NCBI RefSeq assembly: GCF_014656215.1
Contig: NZ_BNBZ01000015.1
Span: 1 to 64,000 of the forward strand
From: Streptomyces zaomyceticus
GTDB taxonomy: Bacteria; Actinomycetota; Actinomycetes; Streptomycetales; Streptomycetaceae
Direction: 5' to 3'
DNA: 64,000 nucleotides
A model generated the notes under the pieces. The model saw only the letters and a list, made by a program, of their open reading frames with translations. It ran no database searches and had not been told where the DNA came from. A program made the position numbers and the translations under genes. The first letter of the stretch is position 1; each line of letters opens with the position of its first letter. Positions 41,504-50,343 of this stretch are shown here, one piece after another.

Positions 41504-42562
41504 ATGAGCAGCTCACTCGACGTCGTCGTGATCGGCGGTGGCCAGGCGGGACTCGCCGCCGGATACCACCTCCGCCGCCTCGGCGGCCTCGACTTCGCCG
41601 TCCTGGACGCTCAGCCCACGCCGGGCGGAGCCTGGCAGCACACGTGGGACTCGCTGCACCTCTTCTCGCCGGCCGCGTACTCGTCCCTGCCCGGTCGTCT
41701 CATGCCGCCGCAGCAGGGGGAGACGTACCCCGACGCCGCCCACGTCGTCGGCTACCTGACCGACTACGAGCAGCGCTACGAGCTCCCCGTCCACCGGCCC
41801 GTCCGTGTCGAGGCGGTCCGCCGCGACGGCGGGCACCTTCGCGTGGAGACCGACTCGGGTACCTGGCGCGCCCGCGCCGTCGTCAGCGCCACCGGAACGT
41901 GGTCACGGCCGTTCCTCCCCGCCGTCCCCGGCCGTGACGCGTTCCGGGGACGGCAGCTCCACACCGTCGAGTACCGCACCCCCGGCGAGTTCGCCGGCAC
42001 GCGGGTCATCGTCGTCGGAGGCGGGAACTCCGGAGCGCAGATCGCCGCCGATCTCGTGTACGACACCGACCTCACCTGGGTCACGCAGCGCCCCGCGCGA
42101 TTCCTCTCCGACGACATCGACGGCCGCGCCCTCTTCGACCACGCCACCGCCCGCCGCCGTGCACTTGACGAAGGCCGCACCGACGGCGGGGGAGTCGCTT
42201 CGCTCGGTGACATCGTCGCCGTACCGCCCGTACGTGAAGCCCGCGACGCGGGCCTCCTCAAGGCGCAGCCGATGTTCGCACGTGTGACGGGGACCGGTGT
42301 CGAGTGGGCCGACGGCACGCGCGCCGAGGCCGACGCGATCATCTGGTGCACCGGGTTCCGTCCCGCTCTCGCCCACCTCGCCCCGCTCGGGCTCCGCGGT
42401 CCTCGCGGACACATTCCCACCCGGGGCACAGAGGCTGTCGGAGAGCCCCGACTTCATCTGCTCGGGTACGGCGACTGGACCGGGCCCGCCTCGGCCACTC
42501 TCGTCGGCGTCGGCCGTCCCGCCCGCGAAGCCGCGCGGGCGATCGCCGACCTTCTGCGATGA
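41504..42562 (+). CDS. arsO: ArsO-like FAD-dependent monooxygenase
   Basis: This 352-residue flavoprotein has FAD motif VVVIGGGQAGLAAGYHL, NADPH motif VIVVGGGNSGAQIAADL and the flavin monooxygenase region WHxxxY-like LHLFSPAAYSSLPGR, plus ATGTWSRP. ArsO-type proteins are common in Streptomyces ars operons next to arsR, ACR3 and arsC; their substrate is unsettled, perhaps trivalent arsenicals. GGAGAG precedes the ATG, 76 bp after ACR3, so it is probably in the same transcript. Confidence 0.78.
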   Translation: MSSSLDVVVIGGGQAGLAAGYHLRRLGGLDFAVLDAQPTPGGAWQHTWDSLHLFSPAAYSSLPGRLMPPQQGETYPDAAHVVGYLTDYEQRYELPVHRPVRVEAVRRDGGHLRVETDSGTWRARAVVSATGTWSRPFLPAVPGRDAFRGRQLHTVEYRTPGEFAGTRVIVVGGGNSGAQIAADLVYDTDLTWVTQRPARFLSDDIDGRALFDHATARRRALDEGRTDGGGVASLGDIVAVPPVREARDAGLLKAQPMFARVTGTGVEWADGTRAEADAIIWCTGFRPALAHLAPLGLRGPRGHIPTRGTEAVGEPRLHLLGYGDWTGPASATLVGVGRPAREAARAIADLLR

Positions 42563-42596
42563 GGCCGCGTGGGTGAACGAAAGGTGAACGCCTGAC

Positions 42597-42650
42597 GGAT
42601 ATCGATCGTCGAATTCGCCCTGCGATCTTGTCGGCTCGTATGGTGTCCGG
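42597..42650 (+). promoter_or_regulatory. Promoter/operator of ArsR gene at 42651
   Basis: The gap contains GATATCGATCGTCGAATTCG, an ATCGA-rich dyad like other ArsR sites in the island, and TATGGT a few bases before the ATG. No ribosome binding site is visible, so the message may be nearly leaderless. Confidence 0.4.
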
Positions 42651-43031
42651 ATGGCAACTCCGTTGGCAGGCATACCGATCGAGGACGTGAGCGGGGAGCA
42701 CTGTGTGCCCTGCTCACCGGGGCGGCTGATCGACCGCGACGAAGTCGAGACGCTGACAGTCCAGTTGAAGGCGATGGCCGACCAGACCCGCCTCCAGATC
42801 GTCCACCTCATCGACAAGGCGCCGGCCGGGGAACTCTGCGTCTGTGACCTGACCGATTCGCTCGACCTGGCGCAGCCCACGGTGAGCCGTCACCTGAAGA
42901 TCCTCACCACCGCAGGGCTGCTGCGCCGTGAACAGCGGGGAACCTGGGCCTGGTTCTCGATCCGCTGGGATGCTCTTCAGGAGCTCAGGAAGCACGCTTT
43001 CCCCCGAGGCATCGACTGCTCGCCGTTCTGA
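42651..43031 (+). CDS. ArsR family regulator (CVCD class, 1)
   Basis: This 126-residue repressor carries the classical metalloid motif ELCVCDLTDSL on the DNA-binding helix, followed by LAQPTVSRHLKILTTAGLLR. Two further cysteines near the N-terminus (EHCVPCSPG) and one near the C-terminus (GIDCSPF) may add to the site. CxC on this helix senses As(III)/Sb(III). It converges with the second arsC with a 10-bp gap. Confidence 0.9.
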   Translation: MATPLAGIPIEDVSGEHCVPCSPGRLIDRDEVETLTVQLKAMADQTRLQIVHLIDKAPAGELCVCDLTDSLDLAQPTVSRHLKILTTAGLLRREQRGTWAWFSIRWDALQELRKHAFPRGIDCSPF

Positions 43032-43041
43032 CCGCTCCGAT

Positions 43042-43455
43042 TCAACGCGCCGGCGCCGCGTCCATCTCCGCGATGAGATTCTCGACGAGGCCCCTGATGG
43101 CGTCGCGGACGAGGCGCACCGCCGCCACCCCCTGCCCGGCCGGGTCGTCGAGCTTCCAGTCGAGGTAGCGCTTGCCGGGGAAGACCTCACAGGTGTCCCC
43201 GCAGCCCATCGTGACGCACACGTCCGACGCTCCGACGGCTTCCGTGGTGAGGATCTTGGGGACCTCCGCGGACATGTCGATCCCGACTTCGCGCATCGCT
43301 TCGACCGCGGCCGGATTCACCGCCGAGGCCGGGGCGGAGCCCGCCGAACGGGCCTCGATCCGGTCGCCGGCCAGGTGGCGAAGCCACGCGGCGGCCATCT
43401 GGGACCGGCCGGCGTTGTGAACACAGACGAACAGGACGGAGGGTGTCCGGGACAC
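43042..43455 (-). CDS. arsC: Thioredoxin-coupled arsenate reductase ArsC (copy 2)
   Basis: This 137-residue arsenate reductase has FVCVHNAGRSQMAA with the catalytic Cys-x5-Arg loop and the resolving cysteines in MGCGDTCEVFPGKRYLDW. I start it at the GTG behind GAGGAG (VSRTPSVLFV); the open frame ten codons upstream lacks a site. It is divergent from an ArsR gene very like the one beside arsC copy 1, so an arsR-arsC module has been duplicated within the island. Confidence 0.93.
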   Translation of the reverse strand: MSRTPSVLFVCVHNAGRSQMAAAWLRHLAGDRIEARSAGSAPASAVNPAAVEAMREVGIDMSAEVPKILTTEAVGASDVCVTMGCGDTCEVFPGKRYLDWKLDDPAGQGVAAVRLVRDAIRGLVENLIAEMDAAPAR

Positions 43456-43543
43456 TTGTGTCTCCTCAAATGAGTTGCGGTACAAGGGTGTTCTGAAATC
43501 CGGTGGTTGACACCGGTTGTGCTCGGCGTGTCACGATCGGGCC
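43456..43543. promoter_or_regulatory. Divergent arsC2/arsR control region
   Basis: A perfect inverted repeat CCGGTG-N5-CACCGG (43500-43505 and 43511-43516) overlaps a consensus -35 TTGACA (43507-43512) pointing toward the ArsR gene. No ribosome binding site precedes that gene, so a leaderless transcript is likely. Confidence 0.5.
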
Positions 43544-43852
43544 ATGCTGACGTCGGTGAACGCGGAACTGCTGAGGGCCCTGGCGGACCCCCTGCGGCTT
43601 CGCATCGTGTGCCTGCTTGCCCGTGAGTCGCTGTGTACGACTCACCTCGTCGAGGAGACGGGCGCGCGGCAGGCGAACCTGTCGAACCATCTCCGGGTTC
43701 TCCGGGAAGCGGGTGTCGTGGAGACCGAGCCCTGCGGGCGTTTCACCTACTACCGGCTGCGCCCCGAGGTGCCGGCCGACCTGGCCGCGTTCTTCGGTGG
43801 TCTGGCCGACGGGGGATGCGAGGCCTCCGCGCCCCGGCGGCCCTGCGGTTGA
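43544..43852 (+). CDS. arsR: ArsR family arsenite-responsive repressor (CTTHLVEET class, 2)
   Basis: This 102-residue repressor is a close paralogue of the one at 40037, sharing SLCTTHLVEETGARQ, ANLSNHLRVLREAGVVETEP and CGRFTYYRL. Its C-terminal tail (DGGCEASAPRRPCG) adds two cysteines. The start is the ATG after the control region; the longer frame is not supported. It probably represses itself and the divergent arsC. Confidence 0.9.
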   Translation: MLTSVNAELLRALADPLRLRIVCLLARESLCTTHLVEETGARQANLSNHLRVLREAGVVETEPCGRFTYYRLRPEVPADLAAFFGGLADGGCEASAPRRPCG

Positions 43853-44435
43853 AAGTCCGGCCGCTTCTTCATCGGAGCGCCCGTGCCGTCTCCACGTCCA
43901 CTCGCCCGTGACCTCGCGGGCTGCGGATCGCGATCCGGGCGCGAACGTTACTCCCTCCCCGCCTCTCCGGCGACCCTCCACAGGTGGCTCGATCGTGCCG
44001 GCGCCCCTTTGGGGGCAGGCCCGACCCGGAGTCATCCGTCACGCCTTGACGATCGATGGTCACCGATCGAATTTCGCCGTGTTCCGCGCGGACCAGGCGC
44101 GCCCCGCGGTCCTGGCGGCGGAATCCGCTGAAGTCGCCAAGTCTGTGAGCGCCCTTGGTTCTCGCCGGGCCCATCTGCGTGAACGCCCACACTGGGTAAC
44201 CTGACCGACTTTCGCAAGCACACACAGAGGCGGTCGAATCGGGGCAGTGACATCGTGTGGCAGTGACGTCCGGCAAGGGGTCCTCTTCGGCCATTCATCG
44301 ATCTATTGACATACATCGCTCGAAGCTGGAAGGGTTCCGGCCGTCGGTCGACAGTGCCGTTGCCGACCTGGGCTCCGCACCACTCCGTCGGCCGGCCTCG
44401 GCCCCGACCACACGTCGACACCAAAGGTTTCCGCC
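43853..44435. other. Intergenic region before the ATP-grasp/mtn operon
   Basis: I see no gene in this 583-bp gap. The first 350 bp hold no recognised motif. From about 44205 the sequence becomes similar to the arsL upstream region, including a matching CACAGAGG and GAATCGGGGCAGTG upstream, and contains copy 2 of the 63-bp promoter. The last 80 bp are the predicted leader. Confidence 0.5.
44292..44354 (+). promoter_or_regulatory. ArsR-type promoter of the ATP-grasp/mtn operon (copy 2 of a 63-bp repeat)
   Basis: The segment matches 33145-33207 at 61 of 63 positions. It has -35 TTGACA (44306-44311), an 18-bp spacer and a possible -10 AAGGGT (44330-44335). The repressor-type dyad overlaps the -35. 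Shared control with the arsL operon is the direct implication. Confidence 0.75.
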
Positions 44436-45698
44436 ATGGCCGCCACGCCCCACCCGCACTCGTCCACCACCGAGGCACCGGTCCTGCTCCTCATGGGCAG
44501 CGGTGACCGCCGCTACCGGGAGTACATCGTGGCGGCCGTCTCCCGCCACTTCCGCCTGTGGCTCCTCGACGCCCACGAGCCGAGTTGGCAACTGCCGTAC
44601 GTGGAGGGGACCTCGCTCCTCGACACCAAGAACCTCGACGAACTCCTGGTCGAGGCGAAGAAGCTCATGCAACAGCTGCCCGTTGCGGGGGTCTTCACCT
44701 ACGACGAGTCCCTCGTGCACGCCGCCGCGCGACTCACCGAGGTCCTCGGCCTGCCCGGAAGCGCGCCCGACGCGGTGCTCGCCTGCCGCGACAAGGCGAC
44801 CACCCGGGCACGGCTGACGGCAGCCGACGTGCCACAGCCGGCCTGCACCGCGGTCTCCACGGCGGCCGAGGCACGTCGTGCGGCCGACGCGACCGGCTAT
44901 CCCGTCGTGGTCAAGGCCCGTGGACTCGCCGGCAGCCTCGGTGTCGTCCGGGCCGACCACGGCGACGCCGTCGAAGCGGCCTTCGAGGCGGCGAGCTCCG
45001 CCAACTGGCCCGGAGTACCCCGCTACGAGGCCGACGTCCTGGTCGAGGAGTACCTCACCGGCCCCGAGATCAGCATCGACGCAGTTGTCGTCGACGGCGT
45101 GTGCACCCCGATGATCGTGGCGCGCAAGCAGGTCGGCATGGACCCGTACTTCGAGGAGACCGGCCACACGGTCGACGCCGCCGACCCCCTCCTCCAGGAC
45201 ACCGAACTCCTGGACCAGCTTGACCGCATCCACAAGGCGCTCGGATTCGCACACGGCTCCACGCACACCGAGTTCAAGCTCACCCCCAAGGGGCCCCGCC
45301 TCGTCGAGATCAACGCGCGCCTCGGGGGCGACTTCATCCCCCTCATCGGGATGCTCGCCACCGGGACCGATCCCGCCGTCGCCGCCGCCCACGTGGCGGC
45401 CGGGCTCGCCCCCGACACCGCGCCGAAGACACAGCGGACCGCGGCCATCAGGTTCCTCTACCCGGAGCGCGACTGCGAAGCGGTCGAAGTGATTGTCCGC
45501 ACCGACCTCTTCGGGCCCACGGTGCACAGCGCGGTCGCGACGGCCGGCCCCGGCACCCGGCTGGCCCTCCCGCCCCGGGCGTACATGAACCGGTACGGCC
45601 ATGTCATCGCTGTCGGAGAGAACCACGACCAGGTGACCGCCGACGTGGACGCCGCGCCCACCCTGGTCGAACTGCGGTCGCGCCCCCTGACCGGCTGA
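44436..45698 (+). CDS. ATP-grasp carboxylate-amine ligase
   Basis: This 420-residue enzyme belongs to the ATP-grasp superfamily, which joins a carboxylate to an amine using ATP. It shows a pre-ATP domain (LLLMGSGDRRYREYIVAAVS), the ATP lysine region YPVVVKARGLAGSLGVVRAD, the hinge DVLVEEYLTGPEISIDAVVV and Mg-binding RLVEINARLGGDFIP. It resembles dipeptide and amino acid ligases of secondary metabolism. As the first gene behind the duplicated arsenic promoter, it may couple the arsenic amino acid to another amino acid. The substrate is inferred only from context. Confidence 0.8.
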   Translation: MAATPHPHSSTTEAPVLLLMGSGDRRYREYIVAAVSRHFRLWLLDAHEPSWQLPYVEGTSLLDTKNLDELLVEAKKLMQQLPVAGVFTYDESLVHAAARLTEVLGLPGSAPDAVLACRDKATTRARLTAADVPQPACTAVSTAAEARRAADATGYPVVVKARGLAGSLGVVRADHGDAVEAAFEAASSANWPGVPRYEADVLVEEYLTGPEISIDAVVVDGVCTPMIVARKQVGMDPYFEETGHTVDAADPLLQDTELLDQLDRIHKALGFAHGSTHTEFKLTPKGPRLVEINARLGGDFIPLIGMLATGTDPAVAAAHVAAGLAPDTAPKTQRTAAIRFLYPERDCEAVEVIVRTDLFGPTVHSAVATAGPGTRLALPPRAYMNRYGHVIAVGENHDQVTADVDAAPTLVELRSRPLTG

Positions 45699-45747
45699 CC
45701 GCCGGACCGACCGGTTCCACCCTTCAGGCCCCAAGGAGCCGCCGCCC

Positions 45748-46769
<1,022 letters not shown>

Positions 46770-46773
<4 letters not shown>

Positions 46774-47462
46774 GCTACGCGCCGTCCACCGCCGCCGGCA
46801 AGCAGACCGCCCAGCAGCTGGCCGACACATCCCGCACCCTGTACGAGCGCGGATGGATGCCGGGCACGTCCGGCAACATCTCCATGCGGCTGCCCGACGA
46901 CCCCGGCCGGGCACTGATCACGGCGAGCGGCCGGGACAAAGGCGAACTGACCGCCCGGGACGTGGTGGAGGTCGTCGCCGGCACCGGCCGGGCGTCCCGT
47001 CCCGGCCAGGACCGCCCCTCGGCGGAGACCTCCATCCACGCGGCGGTCTACCGCGTCACCGGAGCCCGCGCGGTCATCCACGTCCACTCCCCGTACGCCA
47101 CCGTCGTCGCCCACCGTGCCGCTGCCCGGGACGCCGTCTCCTCGGTACGAGTGGAGCGCTTCGAGCTGCTCAAGGGCCTGGGGCTGAAGGATCCGGCCTT
47201 CACGGACCTGCCGGTGTTCCCCAACTGGCCCGAGGTCGACCGGATCGCCGACGACGTGGCCGCCCACCTCACCGCGGACCGGGAAGGCCCGCCCGGGCTC
47301 CTCCTGGCCGATCACGGCATCACCGCGTGGGGCGACTCGCTGGGCCAGGCCAAGAACCGGCTCGAATGCCTCGAGTCGCTCTGCCAACTGCTCGTGCTCT
47401 CCCACGCCGAGCTGCATGTCTCCCGTGCCGCGCAGGCACCCGACCACAGGACCGCGCCATGA
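46770..47462 (+). CDS. mtnB: Methylthioribulose-1-phosphate dehydratase
   Basis: This 230-residue class II aldolase-fold enzyme dehydrates methylthioribulose-1-phosphate. It has RGWMPGTSGNISMRLPDD near the N-terminus, SAETSIHAAVYR and the zinc histidines HVHSPYATVV, with a third histidine in LLADHGITAWG. The ATG overlaps the mtnA stop and its own stop overlaps mtnD (ATGA), indicating tight coupling. Confidence 0.92.
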
Positions 47463-48034
47463 CACTGCTGCAGATCATGCCGGACGACGCACCGGACACC
47501 GTCCTGCTCCGCACCCGCGACGAGGAGGCCATCGCGCAGGCCCTGCGCGAACGGTCGGTCTCCTTCACCCGCTGGCCGCGGCGCACAGAGGTGACGCCGC
47601 AGACGTCGTCGGAGGAGCTGCTCGACGCCTACCGCGCCGAGGTCGACGAGCTGTGCGCCGACCAGGGGCTGCGCCTCGTCGACGTCGCCCGGCTCCACCC
47701 CGAGGAGGGAGCGGAGTGGCGGGAGCGTGCGGCCAAGGCACGCTCGACGTTCCTCGACGAGCACCGGCACGCCGAGGACGAGGTCCGGTTCTTCGCCCAC
47801 GGCACCGGCTGCTTCTACCTGCACCTCGACGACCGCGTCTACGCCGTGGTGTGCGAGGCGGGTGACCTGCTGTCGGTCCCGGCCGGCACCCGGCACTGGT
47901 TCGACATGGGTCCGGTACCGGACTTCTGCGCCATCCGGTTCTTCGAGAAGGAGGACGGCTGGGTGGGCGACTTCACCCAGGAGCCCATCGCCAACGGCTT
48001 CCCCCGCCTCGACGCGCTCCTGCGGGAAGGCTGA
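47459..48034 (+). CDS. mtnD: Acireductone dioxygenase
   Basis: This 191-residue cupin oxidises acireductone with O2 to the 2-keto precursor of methionine and formate. The metal ligands are in EHRHAEDEVRFFAHGTG (HxH-x4-E) and the histidine of PAGTRHWFDMG. It overlaps mtnB by 4 bp and mtnC by 1 bp (TGATG). The gene order places it before the phosphatase that precedes it in the pathway, which is unimportant in a coupled operon. Confidence 0.94.
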   Translation: MTLLQIMPDDAPDTVLLRTRDEEAIAQALRERSVSFTRWPRRTEVTPQTSSEELLDAYRAEVDELCADQGLRLVDVARLHPEEGAEWRERAAKARSTFLDEHRHAEDEVRFFAHGTGCFYLHLDDRVYAVVCEAGDLLSVPAGTRHWFDMGPVPDFCAIRFFEKEDGWVGDFTQEPIANGFPRLDALLREG

Positions 48035-48816
48035 TGCCGGGCAGCCGGCAGGCCCGGGTTCCCGAGAACGGGCCGCGGGCCGTCGTCCTCGACATCGAGG
48101 GAACCACCGGTTCCCTCGGTCACGTACGTGACGTCCTCTTCCCCTACGCGCGTGAGCGGCTGGCTCCCTGGCTCGCCGCTCACCGCGGCACCGCGCCCTG
48201 GCAGCAGATCCTCGACGCGGTCACCACCCACACCGGGGCCGCCCACGACGAGGCGAGTGCGCTGGCGCTCCTGGAACAGTGGGCCGACGCCGATGCGAAG
48301 GCGGCGCCGCTGAAGACACTGCAGGGACTGATCTGGTCCGGCGGATACGCGGCGGGCGAGTTGTACGGTCACGTGTACCCGGACGTACCGGCCGCACTGG
48401 AGCACTGGCGGACCCAGGGCACAGGCCGCTTCATCTACTCCTCCGGCTCGGTGGCCGCCCAGCGGGACTGGTTCGGCCACACCGCCCACGGCGACCTGCG
48501 CCCCCTGCTCGACGGCTACTTCGACCTGACGACGGCCGGCCCCAAGGCGGACGCCGACTCCTACCGCGCGATCGCGGCGGACCTGGGGCACGCACCCGCC
48601 GACCTGCTGTTCGTCAGCGATGTCGGAGCCGAGCTCGACGCCGCGGCCGCGGCCGGCTGGCGGACGGTGGCCGTGCGCCGCCCCGACGACGCTCGCGCGG
48701 CCGTGACCGGCCACAGGGCCGTCGCCTCCCTCACCCCACTCGTTTCCCGACCCGCCACGGACAGCTCCGCGGCCCCGGTCGACACGCACACGCAGGAGGA
48801 CCCAAGCGATGAGTGA
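48034..48816 (+). CDS. mtnC: Enolase-phosphatase
   Basis: This 260-residue HAD enzyme enolises and dephosphorylates the diketo intermediate. The nucleophile motif is VVLDIEGTTGSLGHVRDVLF, motif II is in FIYSSGSVAAQRDWFGHTA and the Mg-binding acidic motif is LLFVSDVGAELDAAAAAGW. Its 3' end overlaps mtnP by 8 bp. The last 25 residues are a non-conserved tail. Confidence 0.92.
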   Translation: MPGSRQARVPENGPRAVVLDIEGTTGSLGHVRDVLFPYARERLAPWLAAHRGTAPWQQILDAVTTHTGAAHDEASALALLEQWADADAKAAPLKTLQGLIWSGGYAAGELYGHVYPDVPAALEHWRTQGTGRFIYSSGSVAAQRDWFGHTAHGDLRPLLDGYFDLTTAGPKADADSYRAIAADLGHAPADLLFVSDVGAELDAAAAAGWRTVAVRRPDDARAAVTGHRAVASLTPLVSRPATDSSAAPVDTHTQEDPSDE

Positions 48817-49630
48817 CCCGTCCGACTCGGTGCCGAAGGCCGACATCGCGGTCATCGGCGGCAGCGGCTTCTACGAACTCCTGGAATCGGTTCAGCGCGT
48901 CGAGGTCACCACCCCGTACGGCGCACCCTCCGACGCGGTGTCCGTCGGCACCGTGGGCGACCGCAGAGTGGCCTTCCTGCCCCGGCACGGGGGCCACCAC
49001 GAACTGCCCCCGCACCGCATCAACTACCGGGCCAACATGTGGGCCCTGCGCTCGCTGGGGGTACGCCAGGTCCTCGCGCCCTGCGCCGTCGGTTCGCTGC
49101 GCGGCTCCCTCGGCCCCGGAAGCGTCGTCCTCCCCGATCAGCTCGTCGACCGGACCGCCGGCCGCGTACAGACGTACTACGAGCACGGCGCCACCCATGT
49201 GTCGTTCGCCGACCCGTACTGCGCGTCGGGCCGCGCGGCCGTGCTCAAGGCCGCGGGGGAGGCGGGCGCCGACGTCCACGACGGGGGAGTGATGGTGGTC
49301 GTCGAAGGCCCCCGGTTCTCCACCCGGGCGGAGTCCCGGTGGTACGCCTCCGCAGGCTGGTCCCTGATCAACATGACCGGGCACCCAGAAGCCGTACTCG
49401 CACGTGAACTCGCCCTCTGCTACACCTCCATAGCCCTGGTCACCGACTACGACGCGGGTGTGGAGCACGGAGAAGGCGTGTCGCAGGACGAGGTGTTCCG
49501 TGTGTTCGCGGCGAACGTGGAACGCCTGAAGGGCCTGGTCCTGAAGACCGTCGACGTCCTGGACCGCGAGAGGAAATGCGCGTGCGCGACGGCGCTCGAC
49601 GGGATGGACCTGCCGTTCGAGCTGCCCTGA
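48809..49630 (+). CDS. mtnP: S-methyl-5'-thioadenosine phosphorylase
   Basis: This 273-residue phosphorylase splits methylthioadenosine into adenine and methylthioribose-1-phosphate, the first step of the salvage route. It has the phosphate site IGGSGFYEL, RHGGHHELPPHRINYRANMW, EGPRFSTRAESRWY and NMTGHPEAVLARELALCY. MtnP plus MtnA-B-C-D completes the path except for the final transaminase, which is usually a general enzyme. It also removes methylthioadenosine, an inhibitor of SAM enzymes. A double hairpin follows. Confidence 0.94.
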   Translation: MSDPSDSVPKADIAVIGGSGFYELLESVQRVEVTTPYGAPSDAVSVGTVGDRRVAFLPRHGGHHELPPHRINYRANMWALRSLGVRQVLAPCAVGSLRGSLGPGSVVLPDQLVDRTAGRVQTYYEHGATHVSFADPYCASGRAAVLKAAGEAGADVHDGGVMVVVEGPRFSTRAESRWYASAGWSLINMTGHPEAVLARELALCYTSIALVTDYDAGVEHGEGVSQDEVFRVFAANVERLKGLVLKTVDVLDRERKCACATALDGMDLPFELP

Positions 49631-49636
49631 GAGGGC

Positions 49637-49710
49637 GATCGGCGCGGCCCGGATCCGCGCCGATCAGCCCGTGCGCGGCTGATGCCGGTCACTCGGGTGA
49701 CCGGCATCAG
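49637..49710. terminator. Two successive hairpins between convergent mtnP and arsN1
   Basis: The first has 11-bp arms (49637-49647 and 49655-49665). The second has 13-bp arms (49679-49691 and 49698-49710) with a 6-base loop and ends one base before the arsN1 stop codon. They probably terminate both transcripts. Confidence 0.75.
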
Positions 49711-50223
49711 TCATTCGACCACCGGGCTACGGCGCTCCACCAGCAGGACGTCGCGCCAGACGCCGTGGTGGCGGGCCACGCGCTCCCGCCGGCCCAGCAC
49801 GCGGAATCCCGCGGACTCGTGCAGGGCCAGGCTCGCCACGTTCTCGGGGAAGACGCCCGCCTGGATCGTCCAGATGCCCGCCTTCTCCGTGGAGACGATC
49901 AGCGCCTCCAGAAGCGCACGCCCCACGCCGGCTCCGCGTGCCGTGGGACCGACGTACACGGAATGCTCGACGACCCCCGCGTACGCGGGGCGAGCCGAGA
50001 CGCGGGACACCGCCGTCCAGCCGACGACCTGCCCCCGCGGGTCGAGTGCCACGAGCCGGTGGGCCGGCAGTTTGGAGGTGTCGAAGGCGCTCCACGGCGG
50101 TGCGACCGTCTCGAACGTGGCGTTTCCCTCGTCGATGCCCTGCTGGTAGATCGCCATGACGGCGGGCGCGTGGTCGTCGGTCATGGGGGCGAGAGCGATT
50201 GCGGTGCGTGGGGGTGCGGCCAT
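49711..50223 (-). CDS. arsN1: ArsN1-type N-acetyltransferase (phosphinothricin/arsinothricin acetyltransferase)
   Basis: This 170-residue GNAT enzyme is of the PAT/ArsN1 type, which acetylates the amino group of phosphinothricin or arsinothricin with acetyl-CoA and blocks their toxicity. It has IYQQGIDEGNATFETVAPPW, GVVEHSVYVGPTARGAGVGR (acetyl-CoA loop RGAGVG), then IQAGVFPENVASLALHESAG and RHHGVWRDVLLVERR. The closeness of ArsL and ArsM makes arsinothricin the better guess. A terminator separates it from arsP upstream, so it likely has its own promoter. Confidence 0.85.
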   Translation of the reverse strand: MAAPPRTAIALAPMTDDHAPAVMAIYQQGIDEGNATFETVAPPWSAFDTSKLPAHRLVALDPRGQVVGWTAVSRVSARPAYAGVVEHSVYVGPTARGAGVGRALLEALIVSTEKAGIWTIQAGVFPENVASLALHESAGFRVLGRRERVARHHGVWRDVLLVERRSPVVE

Positions 50224-50280
50224 GCTCGGATCCTTTCCGGGGTGCGCTTCTGGAAGGTGCGCACGGGGGCGGGTACGGCG

Positions 50281-50316
50281 ACGCTCCTGTGGCGGCGTCG
50301 ACCGCCACAGGAGCGT
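50281..50316. terminator. Hairpin between arsP and arsN1
   Basis: Perfect 15-bp arms (50281-50295 and 50302-50316) with a 6-base loop, 28 bp after the arsP stop on the minus strand. It separates the arsP transcript from arsN1. Confidence 0.7.
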
Positions 50317-50343
50317 GGGTGGGGGGTGAGGAGGGGTTCCGGG

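Noticed and set aside
45712..45726. GGACCGACCGGTTC, resembling the stress-island palindrome, between the ATP-grasp and mtnA genes
   Set aside because: It lies within an operon in the arsenic island, far from stress genes, and one such match is expected by chance in GC-rich DNA. It also warns that single copies of the motif mean little.
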